A DNA stretch of 53,322 bases from Bacteroidetes bacterium GWF2_29_10. Its GTDB lineage: Bacteria > Bacteroidota > Bacteroidia > Bacteroidales > GWE2-29-8. Below are positions 45,401 through 53,322 of this stretch, in pieces. A program made the translations under genes and the position numbers. Under the pieces are notes generated by a model. The model saw nothing but the letters and a program-made list of their open reading frames with translations, was not told the DNA's origin and did not search any database. Within the stretch, counting starts at the first letter, position 1. Every line of letters begins with the position of its first letter. Location of the stretch: positions 22,681 through 76,002 of the forward strand of contig MEOD01000068.1 in assembly GCA_001768555.1 (NCBI GenBank). The letters run 5' to 3'.

Positions 45401-47531
45401 AAATATAACATCAGGATTAACTGACATGCAAGGTAATTTTAAAACAAAATTGCCAATATCAAAAAATTATTCTATATTATTAAGAAAGGAAAACTATCGA
45501 GGTATAGAGGTTGGTATTTCAACTTATAACAAAACCCCTGAAAATTTAATAAAGGATGTATTTAAATTAGAAAAAGAATTTACCAATGAAGATCTTGTTG
45601 CTTCAAAGCTGCAAAATAAAATGGAAGCAAAACAAGAAAATATTTCTAAAATAAACGAAGTATTACCAGATGATAAAAAATATAATACAACAACACAACC
45701 AATAGAACCTCCTATTGAAGAAAAACAAGTTGATAGTAATAATATAGTTGTTAAAGAAGTGGCATCGACTATTTCTGAGGATTTATTTATTGATAATCTA
45801 GCAGACAAAACTAAATCAAACAATATTATTCCAGACGTGCCAATACAAAATAATTCGGAAATAAATAATGATATCTTAAAAGAAAGCATTGTTAATATAT
45901 CAGGAACAATAACAGATGATACAAACAAACCGTTAGATAGCACTCAAGTATTAATAGCACAGAAAAGTGAAGTATTAAATAAAACTATTACTAATAAAGA
46001 AGGAAAATATAGCCTAGAAATCCCTGCTAATAATGAATATGATTTAATATCAACACATAAAGGTCATTTTCAAGCAGAGAAAAAAATAAAAGTTGAAAAT
46101 CAACAGATAGTAAATGATGTAAAGCTTGAAAAAATAGAATTGAACAAGCCAAAAGAAGTTAAAAATATTTATTTTGATCTTAACAGCACAATACTTAAAA
46201 AAGAATCCAGATTTGAATTAGATAAACTATTCAATTTTTTGATAATCAATGACAATCTTGCAGTTAAAATAAATTCACATACGGATGAACGTGGTAGCGA
46301 AAATTACAATATGAAATTGTCACAACAACGCTCAATAGCTGTAGTTACATATTTAATAGGAAAAGGGATCGTAAAAAACAGACTCATTCCTATGGCTTAT
46401 GGGGAATCAATGTTGCTTATAAAAAATGCACAAACAGAAAGTGAGCACCAAAAAAACCGTCGTACAGAATTTGAAGTTGTTACTTTTGATTACAAACAAG
46501 TTCCTGATACTGCAAGCTTATATAATGTATCAATTGATGATATTGATACTAAAATTACAGAAAAAGGATTTAAAGCTAAGAAAAATATTATATATAAAGT
46601 TCAAGTAGGAGCATCAAAAGTCCAACTTCCAAAAACATTTTTTGACTCATTAAAAATAAAAATTGGCGATATTGAAATAGCTGAATATCTATCTAAAAAA
46701 GATAGTGTATTTAAATACAATACAGGGGAATTTAATAATATAGATAATGCTGTTGATATGCAAAATAAAATAATTAACAATGGATTTGATGCAATTATTG
46801 TAGCTTTTGATGGAGATAAAGAAATTTCTTCAGAAGAATTGAATAATTATTTAAAATATGAAGCAAATGAACAAAAATTGTTAAATCAGGATTTATATAA
46901 AGAGACAGAAATCGTTAATGGAGTTAAATATTCAGTACAAGTTGGAGCTTCAAGAACATCAGTAGCAAAAGGAATATTTAAAAGAATTGAAAGTAATTTC
47001 TCTAATATAAAAATTACATACAAAAAATACAATGACGGCTATTATAGATATAATGCTGGGGTGTTTGACGATATTGAAAACGCAAAACAATTATGTGCAA
47101 ATATTCAGCAAATGGGAATGCAAGCTTTTGTAGTAAAATTTATTAACGGACAAAGACAATTAATAGAAGATAATCTAAAAGATAGTGATATTTCAAATAA
47201 TAGTATTTCAACAGAAAACAAAGAAAATGAAATTCCTATTGAATTAGATAAGTATTTTAAAGAGCTAAATAAAAACGCAGAAATAACATACATGATTCAA
47301 GTTGGAGCTTTTTTGAAACCTGTAGACAAACATCTTTTATTACTACAATCCATAGAAAAAATGAATCCCGATTTGAGTATAGTTTTTTATCATGATGAAG
47401 ATGGCTTCTATAAATGCTTAACAGGAGAATATTATAACATGCAAGATGCTAAAATACTTCTTAATAGACTAAAACAACAACAATTTCAGGCATTTATTGT
47501 TACATTACAAAATGGACAACGAATTAAATAG
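42495..47531 (+). CDS. PorE-like OmpA-family protein with TPR, PD40 propeller, regulatory-like domains and three SPOR-like repeats
   Basis: A 1678-residue exported protein. In order: signal peptide; TPR region ~25-130 (ANAFYDQNQYEEAIPYFLNV); PD40/WD40-type propeller ~165-430 (YSPVFYNNKVVFTSNREG, LSEDGKKLFFMSDMPSGFGG); several carboxypeptidase-regulatory-like beta-sandwiches ~525-870; a short Gln/Thr/Glu repeat near 893-938 (TVSQTEIVEVQPETVD type, three copies); another sandwich ~1135-1210; an OmpA peptidoglycan-binding domain ~1222-1330 (INSHTDERGSENYN). Three SPOR-like repeats start near 1364, 1476 and 1597 (YKVQVGASK, YSVQVGASR, YMIQVGAF). PorE, the T9SS component that binds peptidoglycan, has the first four parts but is only about 680 residues. 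The added sandwiches and SPOR repeats suggest a stronger or regulated wall anchor. Confidence 0.85.
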   Translation: MKKLTIIRVLTIIVLNLYFVFVSLCQFTDYDKANAFYDQNQYEEAIPYFLNVTKTGNKKDRIDASDKLATCYRIVGQFDESIVWYEKLIKQDKKNPDYVKKYAISLKNASRFDDAIKELEKYQKMSPTDPMSQNLIESCKLAEKWLSESLMNPEYVVKLNELMTTSASEYSPVFYNNKVVFTSNREGATKKLIDITGTGDEVLNDLYIADVYADPPTLNNLKEVNTFNQEGPSTFSADGKQMFFTTTVRGSRDKKTNEIKTTLQIWHRYKDSQGTWSKAANILKFNSFDYSIGHPTLSEDGKKLFFMSDMPSGFGGADIYMSAYDEIKKEWGMPENLGDNVNSSGNELFPFIYQNNMLFFSSDFHPGMGRLDIFLSKFENNQWSTCENLKPPINTVSDDFGICIDPESFRGFYSTDHFEDQRKLDNIRSFIKKEPFLLVFNGNIFQIKDQALYDGINFYMTEEESNVMDYNFKPENGQYKLLLPNNVRYRLDVREGMMRKDFLSIVYYENKEENKVKIKIEANQQNQDQFKVKGYLTIVNSNDSIKDPIIGATISLVSNNTLIEKTTSGNEGIYKFKTPLEKDKNYLIISEGGKLFVKERVIDLYGIVSNNTKPLENITLEIYAIDSINNRLIDKIQTNEHGEYSYKLQPENNYKIVVNNEKYKPETIEISTIGRKPFAKIEENIKLKSNMPEVIVKGNVFDKEGAPINEANVKISENNNLLSESKTIDNFINISLELNKEYKISIEKENYITQEIMIKTIDDKEINLPKVILDTDKKALKALKDKSLDINGTVESNGVKLANVYIDIKKDGKLEETLKTDSLGNFSTSITKGFENEYYLSFEKANYEPLELKINKNNKDTIKIVSLIEKTIIELPKPKNTDSSLTINEPKIEAVPQTEIIEVQPETVDTVSQTEIVEVQPGTIDTVSQTEIVETQPETAIEYECSVVHAVDNNSPIDNCLIRIISDGENITSGLTDMQGNFKTKLPISKNYSILLRKENYRGIEVGISTYNKTPENLIKDVFKLEKEFTNEDLVASKLQNKMEAKQENISKINEVLPDDKKYNTTTQPIEPPIEEKQVDSNNIVVKEVASTISEDLFIDNLADKTKSNNIIPDVPIQNNSEINNDILKESIVNISGTITDDTNKPLDSTQVLIAQKSEVLNKTITNKEGKYSLEIPANNEYDLISTHKGHFQAEKKIKVENQQIVNDVKLEKIELNKPKEVKNIYFDLNSTILKKESRFELDKLFNFLIINDNLAVKINSHTDERGSENYNMKLSQQRSIAVVTYLIGKGIVKNRLIPMAYGESMLLIKNAQTESEHQKNRRTEFEVVTFDYKQVPDTASLYNVSIDDIDTKITEKGFKAKKNIIYKVQVGASKVQLPKTFFDSLKIKIGDIEIAEYLSKKDSVFKYNTGEFNNIDNAVDMQNKIINNGFDAIIVAFDGDKEISSEELNNYLKYEANEQKLLNQDLYKETEIVNGVKYSVQVGASRTSVAKGIFKRIESNFSNIKITYKKYNDGYYRYNAGVFDDIENAKQLCANIQQMGMQAFVVKFINGQRQLIEDNLKDSDISNNSISTENKENEIPIELDKYFKELNKNAEITYMIQVGAFLKPVDKHLLLLQSIEKMNPDLSIVFYHDEDGFYKCLTGEYYNMQDAKILLNRLKQQQFQAFIVTLQNGQRIK

Positions 47532-47533
47532 CT

Positions 47534-47786
47534 TGTAATACTAAAAAGTGGGATAATATAGTTCCCTTATTTCAGCCAGCATATTCCCCAGAATTGAATC
47601 CTATTGAAAATTTATGGCACCATATAAGAGAAAAAGGAAATTTTTAAAATACAACTTTCAAAGATATGGAAGAGGTTGAACAAAAATTGTCAGAACAATT
47701 AATAAATCTTTACAAAAAAAACGTAAAATCAATAACTTTATTTCATTGGATTAAATCTATAATTATGATAGCGGTTTAGTATTACA
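47534..47786. mobile_element. Internally deleted IS630-family remnant with both inverted repeats (MITE-like)
   Basis: Perfect 12 bp inverted ends TGTAATACTAAA (47534-47545) and TTTAGTATTACA (47775-47786) enclose only the last ~78 codons of an IS630 transposase. With both ends kept and most of the gene lost, it has the form of a non-autonomous element. It begins 3 bp after the stop of the PorE-like gene. Confidence 0.8.
47546..47779 (+). pseudogene. IS630-family DDE transposase, C-terminal fragment
   Basis: The frame reads KWDNIVPLF, then QPAYSPELNPIENLWHHIRE, the block with the third catalytic residue (Glu in NPIENLW). A TAA at 47645-47647 interrupts it, after which NTTFKDMEEVEQKLSEQLIN and a C-terminus ending in SIIMIAV follow to TAG at 47777-47779. 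There is no start and no N-terminal two thirds, so it cannot be active. Confidence 0.85.
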
Positions 47787-47886
47787 CACTAAAAAATGCC
47801 AAAATCTGCCCAATAGTTAATACTATTAATTAATAATATATTAAAGAATACATTATTTAATCTTTATTGATTTCTTTACTAAATTA

Positions 47887-48441
47887 TTATTTCGTTTTTT
47901 TAGGAGCAATTAACATAATCATACGTTTCCCTTCCAGTTTTGGTAACTGTTCAACTTTGCCATACGCTTCAAGAGCTTGAGCAAACTTTAACAATATTAA
48001 TTCCCCTTGTTCTTTGTATAATATTGTTCTACCTTTAAAGAAAACATCTGCTTTTATTTTTGAGCCTTCTGATAAAAAACTAATGGCATGCTTTAGTTTA
48101 AAGTTAAAGTCATGTTCGTCTGTATTAGGTCCAAACCGAATTTCTTTAACTACAATCTTTGCCGTTTTTGCTTTAATTTCTTTTTGTTTTTTCTTTTGCT
48201 CGTATAAGAACTTACTATAATCAATTATTCTACATACAGGTGGCGATGCGCCTGGAGATATTTCAACTAAATCTAATTCTAATTGATCGGCTAATTTAAG
48301 AGCGTCACGAAGAGGCAAAATTTGTTGTTGATCTTCTATATTTTCACCAACAACTCTTACTACGGGAGCTGAAATTCCTTCATTAGTTTTGTATTGATTA
48401 TCAGTCCTTTTAGGCTTATTAGTTGTGTTAATCGTTGCTAT
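47887..48441 (-). CDS. infC: Translation initiation factor IF-3, probable AUA start
   Basis: 184 residues if started at ATA 48441, preceded by GGAGG with a 9-nt spacer. ATT at 48432 is the alternative. A start at TTG 48318 would cut off a third of the N-domain. The N-domain has [20 protein letters not shown], then [20 protein letters not shown] near 43. The linker is [13 protein letters not shown], and the C-domain has [23 protein letters not shown] and [20 protein letters not shown]-3 rejects non-AUG starts, and a rare start codon allows it to limit its own synthesis, as known for AUU in E. coli. It lies 33 bp after thrS. rpmI and rplT, usual next genes, are missing here. Confidence 0.9.
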   Translation of the reverse strand: MATINTTNKPKRTDNQYKTNEGISAPVVRVVGENIEDQQQILPLRDALKLADQLELDLVEISPGASPPVCRIIDYSKFLYEQKKKQKEIKAKTAKIVVKEIRFGPNTDEHDFNFKLKHAISFLSEGSKIKADVFFKGRTILYKEQGELILLKFAQALEAYGKVEQLPKLEGKRMIMLIAPKKTK

Positions 48442-48450
48442 AACTTTTTT

Positions 48451-48455
48451 CCTCC
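48451..48455 (-). promoter_or_regulatory. Shine-Dalgarno site GGAGG that decides the infC start
   Basis: The - strand reads GGAGGAAAAAAGTT before ATA 48441, a 9-nt spacing. No ATG, GTG or TTG lies at a suitable distance in frame, which supports the AUA start. Confidence 0.7.
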
Positions 48456-48474
48456 AATTTTAGTTTATAAAAAA

Positions 48475-50418
48475 TTAATTAATATCACTTGTCTCATTTG
48501 AAATTTCCAAATGAACAAATTTAGTAAAGTCTTCTACTACCATTTCTCCTAAGTCTGCACCTCCGTGTTTTCTTATTGTAATAGTTTTATTATTTTCTTC
48601 TTTTTCCCCAATGATTAACATAAATGGCGTCTTGCTCATTTCTGCATCTCTAATTTTTTTTCCAGCTTTTTCATTTCTATCATCAATTTCGGCACGAATA
48701 TCACTATTTTGCAATAAATCACAAACATTTTTAGCATAATCTATAAATTTGTCGCTAATAGGAATTATCATTGCATGTGTTGATGTTAGCCATAAAGGAA
48801 AGTTCCCTCCAGTATGTTCTAATAAAATAGCAACGAATCTTTCAAGAGAACCAAAAGGGGCTCGGTGAATCATTACAGGTCTATGCTTTTGATTATCACT
48901 TCCAGTATATTCCAGTTCAAATCGTTCTGGGAGATTATAATCAACTTGGATTGTTCCTAATTGCCATTTACGCCCTATAGCATCTTTAACCATGAAATCA
49001 AGCTTAGGACCATAAAAAGCAGCTTCTCCATGTTTTACAAAACTGTTTAATCCCTTTTCTTTTACAGCTTCAACAATTGCATTTTCTGCCTTTTCCCAGT
49101 TTTCATCTGTTCCAATATACTTTTCTTTATTATTGACATCTCTTAAGGATATTTGTGCTATAAAATTATCAAATTTAAGAGTTTTAAATATATATAAAAC
49201 AATATCTATAACTTTAATAAATTCCTCTTTTAATTGCTCTGGTGTGCAAAATATATGAGCATCATCTTGAGTAAACCCTCTAACACGTGTTAATCCATGA
49301 AGTTCTCCACTTTGCTCGTATCTGTAAACTGTTCCAAATTCAGCAAATCTTATAGGTAAGTCTTTATATGATCTTGGTTTTATCTTGTAAACTTCACAAT
49401 GGTGAGGACAATTCATTGGTTTTAAAAAAAATTCTTCACCTTCAACTGGAGTTGTTATTGGGCGAAAAGAATCTTCTCCATATTTTTGAAAATGACCTGA
49501 GGTTTTATATAACTCAATATTTCCTATATGAGGTGATATAATGGGCAAATAACCATGTTTCTTCTGTGCTTTCTTTAAGAAATTCTCCAATCTTTCTCTT
49601 AGTTCGGCACCTTTTGGCAGCCATAATGGTAATCCCATTCCAACACTTGGAGAAAATGCAAAAAGTTCTAACTCTTTTCCTAATTTTCTATGGTCTCTTT
49701 TTTTTGCCTCTTCCAATATTGCTAAATATTCAGTTAGTTCTTTTTGTTTAGGAAATGTTATCCCATATATTCTTGTTAACTGCTTATTTTTTTCATTACC
49801 TCTCCAGTAAGCTCCTGCTATATTTAGCAGTTTAACAGCTCTTATATGACCTGTATGAGGCAAATGAGGACCTCTACATAAATCTGTAAAACTCCCAGAA
49901 ACATATAACGATATATTATTATCCTCTAAATCTTCTATTAATTCTAACTTATATTTATTACCTTCTGACTTATAAAGAGTTATAGCTTCCTGCTTTGATA
50001 TACTTTTTCTTTCAAAAACTTGCTCTTTTCTTGCTAATTCCAACATTTTCTTCTCTATAACATCAAAGTTATCTGAAGAAATACTTTCATCCATAAAGTC
50101 TATATCATAATAGAATCCATTCTCAATATCTGGACCAATAGCAAATTTAGCAGTAGGATAAAGCTCTTTTATTGCCTCTGCCATTAAATGAGCTGAAGAA
50201 TGCCAAAAAACGGACTTACCTCCTTCATCATCCCATGTTAATAATTTAAATCTGCCATCCGTATATATTGGTAAAGTTGCATCTATTATTTTATCATTAA
50301 ACAACACACCAAGTACATTTTTTGCAAGGCTATTGCTTATTTGCGTAGCTATTTCCAATCCAGTGATTCCTTTTGGATATTCTACTACTCTACTGTCAGG
50401 AAAAATAATTTTAATCAT
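48475..50418 (-). CDS. thrS: Threonyl-tRNA synthetase
   Basis: 647 residues, normal length. An N-terminal TGS domain ([18 protein letters not shown]) is followed by the editing domain with [15 protein letters not shown] near 72 and RGPHLPHTG near 186. The class II core has zinc-binding [12 protein letters not shown] near 338, [23 protein letters not shown], and motif 3 [20 protein letters not shown]-terminal anticodon-binding domain completes it. All motifs are intact. It sits between clpX (17 bp) and infC (33 bp) on the - strand. No T-box or other leader is seen, and none has room. Confidence 0.97.
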   Translation of the reverse strand: MIKIIFPDSRVVEYPKGITGLEIATQISNSLAKNVLGVLFNDKIIDATLPIYTDGRFKLLTWDDEGGKSVFWHSSAHLMAEAIKELYPTAKFAIGPDIENGFYYDIDFMDESISSDNFDVIEKKMLELARKEQVFERKSISKQEAITLYKSEGNKYKLELIEDLEDNNISLYVSGSFTDLCRGPHLPHTGHIRAVKLLNIAGAYWRGNEKNKQLTRIYGITFPKQKELTEYLAILEEAKKRDHRKLGKELELFAFSPSVGMGLPLWLPKGAELRERLENFLKKAQKKHGYLPIISPHIGNIELYKTSGHFQKYGEDSFRPITTPVEGEEFFLKPMNCPHHCEVYKIKPRSYKDLPIRFAEFGTVYRYEQSGELHGLTRVRGFTQDDAHIFCTPEQLKEEFIKVIDIVLYIFKTLKFDNFIAQISLRDVNNKEKYIGTDENWEKAENAIVEAVKEKGLNSFVKHGEAAFYGPKLDFMVKDAIGRKWQLGTIQVDYNLPERFELEYTGSDNQKHRPVMIHRAPFGSLERFVAILLEHTGGNFPLWLTSTHAMIIPISDKFIDYAKNVCDLLQNSDIRAEIDDRNEKAGKKIRDAEMSKTPFMLIIGEKEENNKTITIRKHGGADLGEMVVEDFTKFVHLEISNETSDIN

Positions 50419-50435
50419 AATTAAAAATTATATAA

Positions 50436-51680
50436 TTAAGCGACTTTAAGTTTGTCTTTTAACGTTTTATCTAATTGATCTTTAGCATATTCGTAAGTTA
50501 CAACAAACTCTTTAACTTTGTGCTCAGATGGTAAATCAAACATTGCATCAAGCATTATTGCTTCAAGAATAGAACGCAAACCTCTTGCTCCTAATTTAAA
50601 TTCAATCGCTTTATCCACTATAAAATCTAATACAGCATCTTCAAAAAAAACAGAAATATTATCTAATTCAAAAAGTCTAACATATTGCTTTATAATAGAA
50701 TTTGATGGTTCTGTCAAAATCCTTCTTAGAACAGTCTTATCTAGTGGATTTAAATGTGATAATACTGGTAAACGACCAACTAGTTCTGGAATTAATCCAT
50801 AACTTTTTAAGTCTTGAGCAGATATATATTTTAAAAGATTGTTTTGGTCTACATCTTCTTGTTGTTTATTTTTATAACCTATAATACTTGTTTGTATTCT
50901 TTTAGCTATTTTCCTGTCAATACCATCAAAAGCCCCCCCGCAAATAAATAATATATTTTGGGTGTTCACTTGAATCATTTTTTGTTCAGGATGTTTACGT
51001 CCTCCTTGTGGAGGAACATTTACAATCGAACCCTCCAAAATCTTTAATAAAGCTTGTTGTACTCCTTCTCCAGAAACGTCTCTTGTTATAGAAGCACTAT
51101 CTCCTTTTCTTGCTATTTTGTCTATTTCATCTATAAAAACTATACCTCTTTCAGCTGACGCAACATCATAATCAGCTACCTGTAGTAAACGTGTTAAAAT
51201 ATTCTCAACATCATCTCCAACATAACCTGCTTCTGTTAAAGCAGTCGCATCTGCTATACAAAAAGGAACTTGTAGTAACTTCGCTATCGTTTTCGCTAAC
51301 AATGTCTTTCCTGTTCCTGTTTCTCCTACTAATATAATATTCGATTTTTCTATCTCAGTATCATCTGCTTTAAAATAAGACTGAGTAATTCTTTTATAGT
51401 GATTATATACTGAAACAGACAATACTTTCTTCGCTTCATCTTGTCCTATGATAAATTTATCAAGAAATGATTTTATATCAGTTGGTTTATAAAGCCTTAG
51501 GCGTGAATAGTTAAAATTACTTTTGTAAATTAACTCCTCTTTCAATAAATTATGGGCTTTATCTATGCAAATATCACAAATATGTCCTTCGTGTCCTTCT
51601 TCGCCTGCTACAAGAAGACGAGTATCTTTTCTTTCTCGTCCACAAAAAGAACAATAAGCTTCCTTGGGTTGTTTAGCCAT
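50436..51680 (-). CDS. clpX: ATP-dependent protease ATP-binding subunit ClpX
   Basis: A 414-residue AAA+ unfoldase. The N-terminal C4 zinc domain is [10 protein letters not shown]...CDICIDKA. Walker A is GETGTGKT near 118, Walker B VFIDEID near 180, and sensor motifs follow ([12 protein letters not shown] near 300, [10 protein letters not shown] near 373). It unfolds substrates and feeds them to ClpP. The start overlaps the clpP stop by 8 nt, so subunits are made in step. Confidence 0.97.
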   Translation of the reverse strand: MAKQPKEAYCSFCGRERKDTRLLVAGEEGHEGHICDICIDKAHNLLKEELIYKSNFNYSRLRLYKPTDIKSFLDKFIIGQDEAKKVLSVSVYNHYKRITQSYFKADDTEIEKSNIILVGETGTGKTLLAKTIAKLLQVPFCIADATALTEAGYVGDDVENILTRLLQVADYDVASAERGIVFIDEIDKIARKGDSASITRDVSGEGVQQALLKILEGSIVNVPPQGGRKHPEQKMIQVNTQNILFICGGAFDGIDRKIAKRIQTSIIGYKNKQQEDVDQNNLLKYISAQDLKSYGLIPELVGRLPVLSHLNPLDKTVLRRILTEPSNSIIKQYVRLFELDNISVFFEDAVLDFIVDKAIEFKLGARGLRSILEAIMLDAMFDLPSEHKVKEFVVTYEYAKDQLDKTLKDKLKVA

Positions 51681-52368
51681 TCTTTATTGTTTTTTCTTTA
51701 TCTCTCTTTAATATCTCATCTATCATTCCATACTCTTTTGCTTCCTCTGCTGTCATCCAATAATCTCTATCTCCATCATTCCAAACTTTTTTATATGTCT
51801 GTCCACTATGACATGAAATTATTTCATAAAGCTCTTTTTTGAGTTTTTGTATTTCTCTTGCTGTTATTTCAATATCTGATGCTTGACCTTCAGCTCCACC
51901 CATAGGTTGATGAATAAGAACCCGTGAATGCTTTAATGACGTCCTCTTCCCTTTAGTCCCCGCACATAAAAGAACTGCACCCATAGAAGCTGCCATACCA
52001 GTGCAAATAGTTGCAACATCTGGAGTTATATATTGCATTGTATCATAAATACCTAAACCTGCATATACAGAACCTCCTGGAGTATTCAAATAGATTTGAA
52101 TATCTCGATGTGAATCTACTGATTCTAAAAATAATAACTGTGCTTGTATTATATTTGCAACATAGTCATCAATAGGAACTCCTAAAAAAATAATTCTATC
52201 CATCATAAGACGTGAAAACACATCCATTGTCGCTATATTTAATTGTCTTTCCTCTATTATAGTAGGTGAAATATAATTTGACGAAATTGATATATATTTA
52301 TCAAGGGCTAGACTGCTAATACCTCGGTGCTTAATTGAATATTTTCTAAACTCTTCGTTAAATGACAT
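51673..52368 (-). CDS. clpP: ATP-dependent Clp protease proteolytic subunit ClpP
   Basis: A 231-residue serine protease of normal length. The catalytic triad is Ser128 in [11 protein letters not shown], His153 in [12 protein letters not shown], and Asp202 in [33 protein letters not shown] near 95 forms the oxyanion-side strand. It forms the peptidase barrel under ClpX. tig lies 5 bp upstream and clpX overlaps downstream, the common tig-clpP-clpX operon. Confidence 0.98.
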   Translation of the reverse strand: MSFNEEFRKYSIKHRGISSLALDKYISISSNYISPTIIEERQLNIATMDVFSRLMMDRIIFLGVPIDDYVANIIQAQLLFLESVDSHRDIQIYLNTPGGSVYAGLGIYDTMQYITPDVATICTGMAASMGAVLLCAGTKGKRTSLKHSRVLIHQPMGGAEGQASDIEITAREIQKLKKELYEIISCHSGQTYKKVWNDGDRDYWMTAEEAKEYGMIDEILKRDKEKTIKNG

Positions 52369-52373
52369 AAAAA

Positions 52374-53322
52374 TTATTTTTTTAAGTTTTTATATTCGTC
52401 AAAAGTAACTTCTTTTTCATTAATCTTAATAGAATTATTAAAAATTTCTAATAATTTTTCATTAACTAACATATCAACTATTCCTTTATGGTTTTTCTCT
52501 ACTTTTAAAAACTCAACAACTTGCTCTTCTATGACTTTTTCATCTATTCCAAAATAACCATACGATTCAAAACGTTGTTTCATTATTTCTTTTGCCTTAA
52601 TTAAAATAGATTCATTACTAAGTGAAAATCCATTATTTTTTAGAATTGTCGATTCTATTATTTGTGATTTAAATGTCTTTTCCAAATTAGGCATTTCTTT
52701 TTCTATAACATCTTCTGTTATTTCTGCATTATCATTATTTGTATAAGTAATCCATTTCTTTAAAAAATCCAATGGAATATTAAAGTTAATATCTGTTACT
52801 AGTTTCCCAACTACTTCTTCAACAAAATTTTGATCCGTAATCTTATTAAATTCTTCTTGGTTTATCTCTTTTAATTTAGTCCTAAATTCTTCTTCGGTTT
52901 CTATATTATCTTCTGGGAAAACTTTCTTAAAAAAATCAATATTAATTTCTTGTGGTGTAATATTTACTATTTCTTTCGCTGTAAACTTTATTTTATTAAC
53001 TGAATCTACATCAATCAATTTTATTCCCAACCATAAAGAAATATTCGATTTTTTAACCATTGATGCTTCAAATTCAATAGATTCTCCTAATTTTAAGCCA
53101 ATAAGTTTATTCTTTAATTCTATTTCTTCATTATCTAATTTATCAATATAAATTGATGTTGAGTTTAATCTTTCCGTCGCATTATTATCTTTGTCTAACT
53201 CAACAAATTCTCCATGAATCATTGATGTCTCATTTGCTACCTCAAATTTATCATAATTACCAAATCTATTTTGTAAATTTGCTATGTTTTCTTCTAATAT
53301 TTTGTCTTCTACAACAATTCTA
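52374..53322 (-). CDS. tig: Trigger factor (partial, N-terminus off window)
   Basis: The frame is open to the right window edge and begins inside the gene; an internal ATG at 53222 is not the start. About 315 C-terminal residues are visible: the PPIase-like part (MIHGEFVELDKDNNATERLN, IGLKLGESIEFEA) and the helical chaperone arms (EEEFRTKLKEINQEEFNKIT, FNIPLDFLKKWITYTNN). It is a ribosome-bound chaperone for nascent chains. Identity rests on these blocks and on its place 5 bp before clpP. Confidence 0.88.
   Translation of the reverse strand, partial: RIVVEDKILEENIANLQNRFGNYDKFEVANETSMIHGEFVELDKDNNATERLNSTSIYIDKLDNEEIELKNKLIGLKLGESIEFEASMVKKSNISLWLGIKLIDVDSVNKIKFTAKEIVNITPQEINIDFFKKVFPEDNIETEEEFRTKLKEINQEEFNKITDQNFVEEVVGKLVTDINFNIPLDFLKKWITYTNNDNAEITEDVIEKEMPNLEKTFKSQIIESTILKNNGFSLSNESILIKAKEIMKQRFESYGYFGIDEKVIEEQVVEFLKVEKNHKGIVDMLVNEKLLEIFNNSIKINEKEVTFDEYKNLKK

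Noticed and set aside
47546-47779. A working transposase gene
   Set aside because: It lacks a start and the first two catalytic residues and has an internal TAA; only the tail remains.

Overview
The window reads as a low-GC member of the Bacteroidota, probably of the order Bacteroidales. The evidence is type IX secretion (T9SS) sorting domains, two PorG-type (DUF6089) barrels, a fused SecDF, an IPExxxVDY-family protein, a futalosine-pathway menaquinone gene, and several promoters that match the phylum's pattern TTG-N18/19-TAnnTTTG.

Left part, 1-7.2 kb, is accessory. It holds the N-terminal part of a secreted C-type-lectin-like protein, a GxxExxY nuclease-like gene set between two clusters of a ~90 bp dispersed repeat, a large T9SS cargo gene broken by a frameshift and a nonsense codon, a repeat-rich kilobase, a small membrane protein and tRNA-Cys. 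Region 7.3-16.5 kb is core envelope biogenesis: two PorG-like barrels, uppS, bamA and ompH/skp, then a T9SS cargo protein overlapping an RluD-type pseudouridine synthase. Region 16.5-29.4 kb carries an IPExxxVDY protein, mqnB, a Nif3-like/zinc-ribbon pair, a TPR protein, secDF, a GH3-family enzyme and an M16 peptidase pair.

Region 29.6-35.8 kb is an ABC importer operon: a tandem-duplicated binding protein, a STAS-domain protein, a permease and an ATPase. It is followed by a convergent gene for a regulatory-domain protein with a perfect Shine-Dalgarno site. From about 30.85 kb up to an IS256-family element (35775-37103) the + strand is rich in C and poor in G whichever strand is coding, unlike the neighbouring genes.

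Region 37.1-42.2 kb is the translation/transcription operon rimP-nusA-infB on the - strand, preceded by a hairpin and an aberrant Gln-like tRNA. A 1678-residue PorE-like OmpA-family protein with three SPOR-like repeats follows. A 253 bp MITE-like IS630 remnant separates it from the - strand block tig-clpP-clpX-thrS-infC. There infC appears to start at AUA behind GGAGG, and its usual partners rpmI-rplT are not next to it.

The features most worth pursuing are the GxxExxY/repeat unit, the STAS-containing ABC operon in its strand-skewed island, two 11 bp tandem arrays each near the same 19 bp motif, and the aberrant tRNA upstream of rimP. Everything here comes from reading the sequence; no database search was run.
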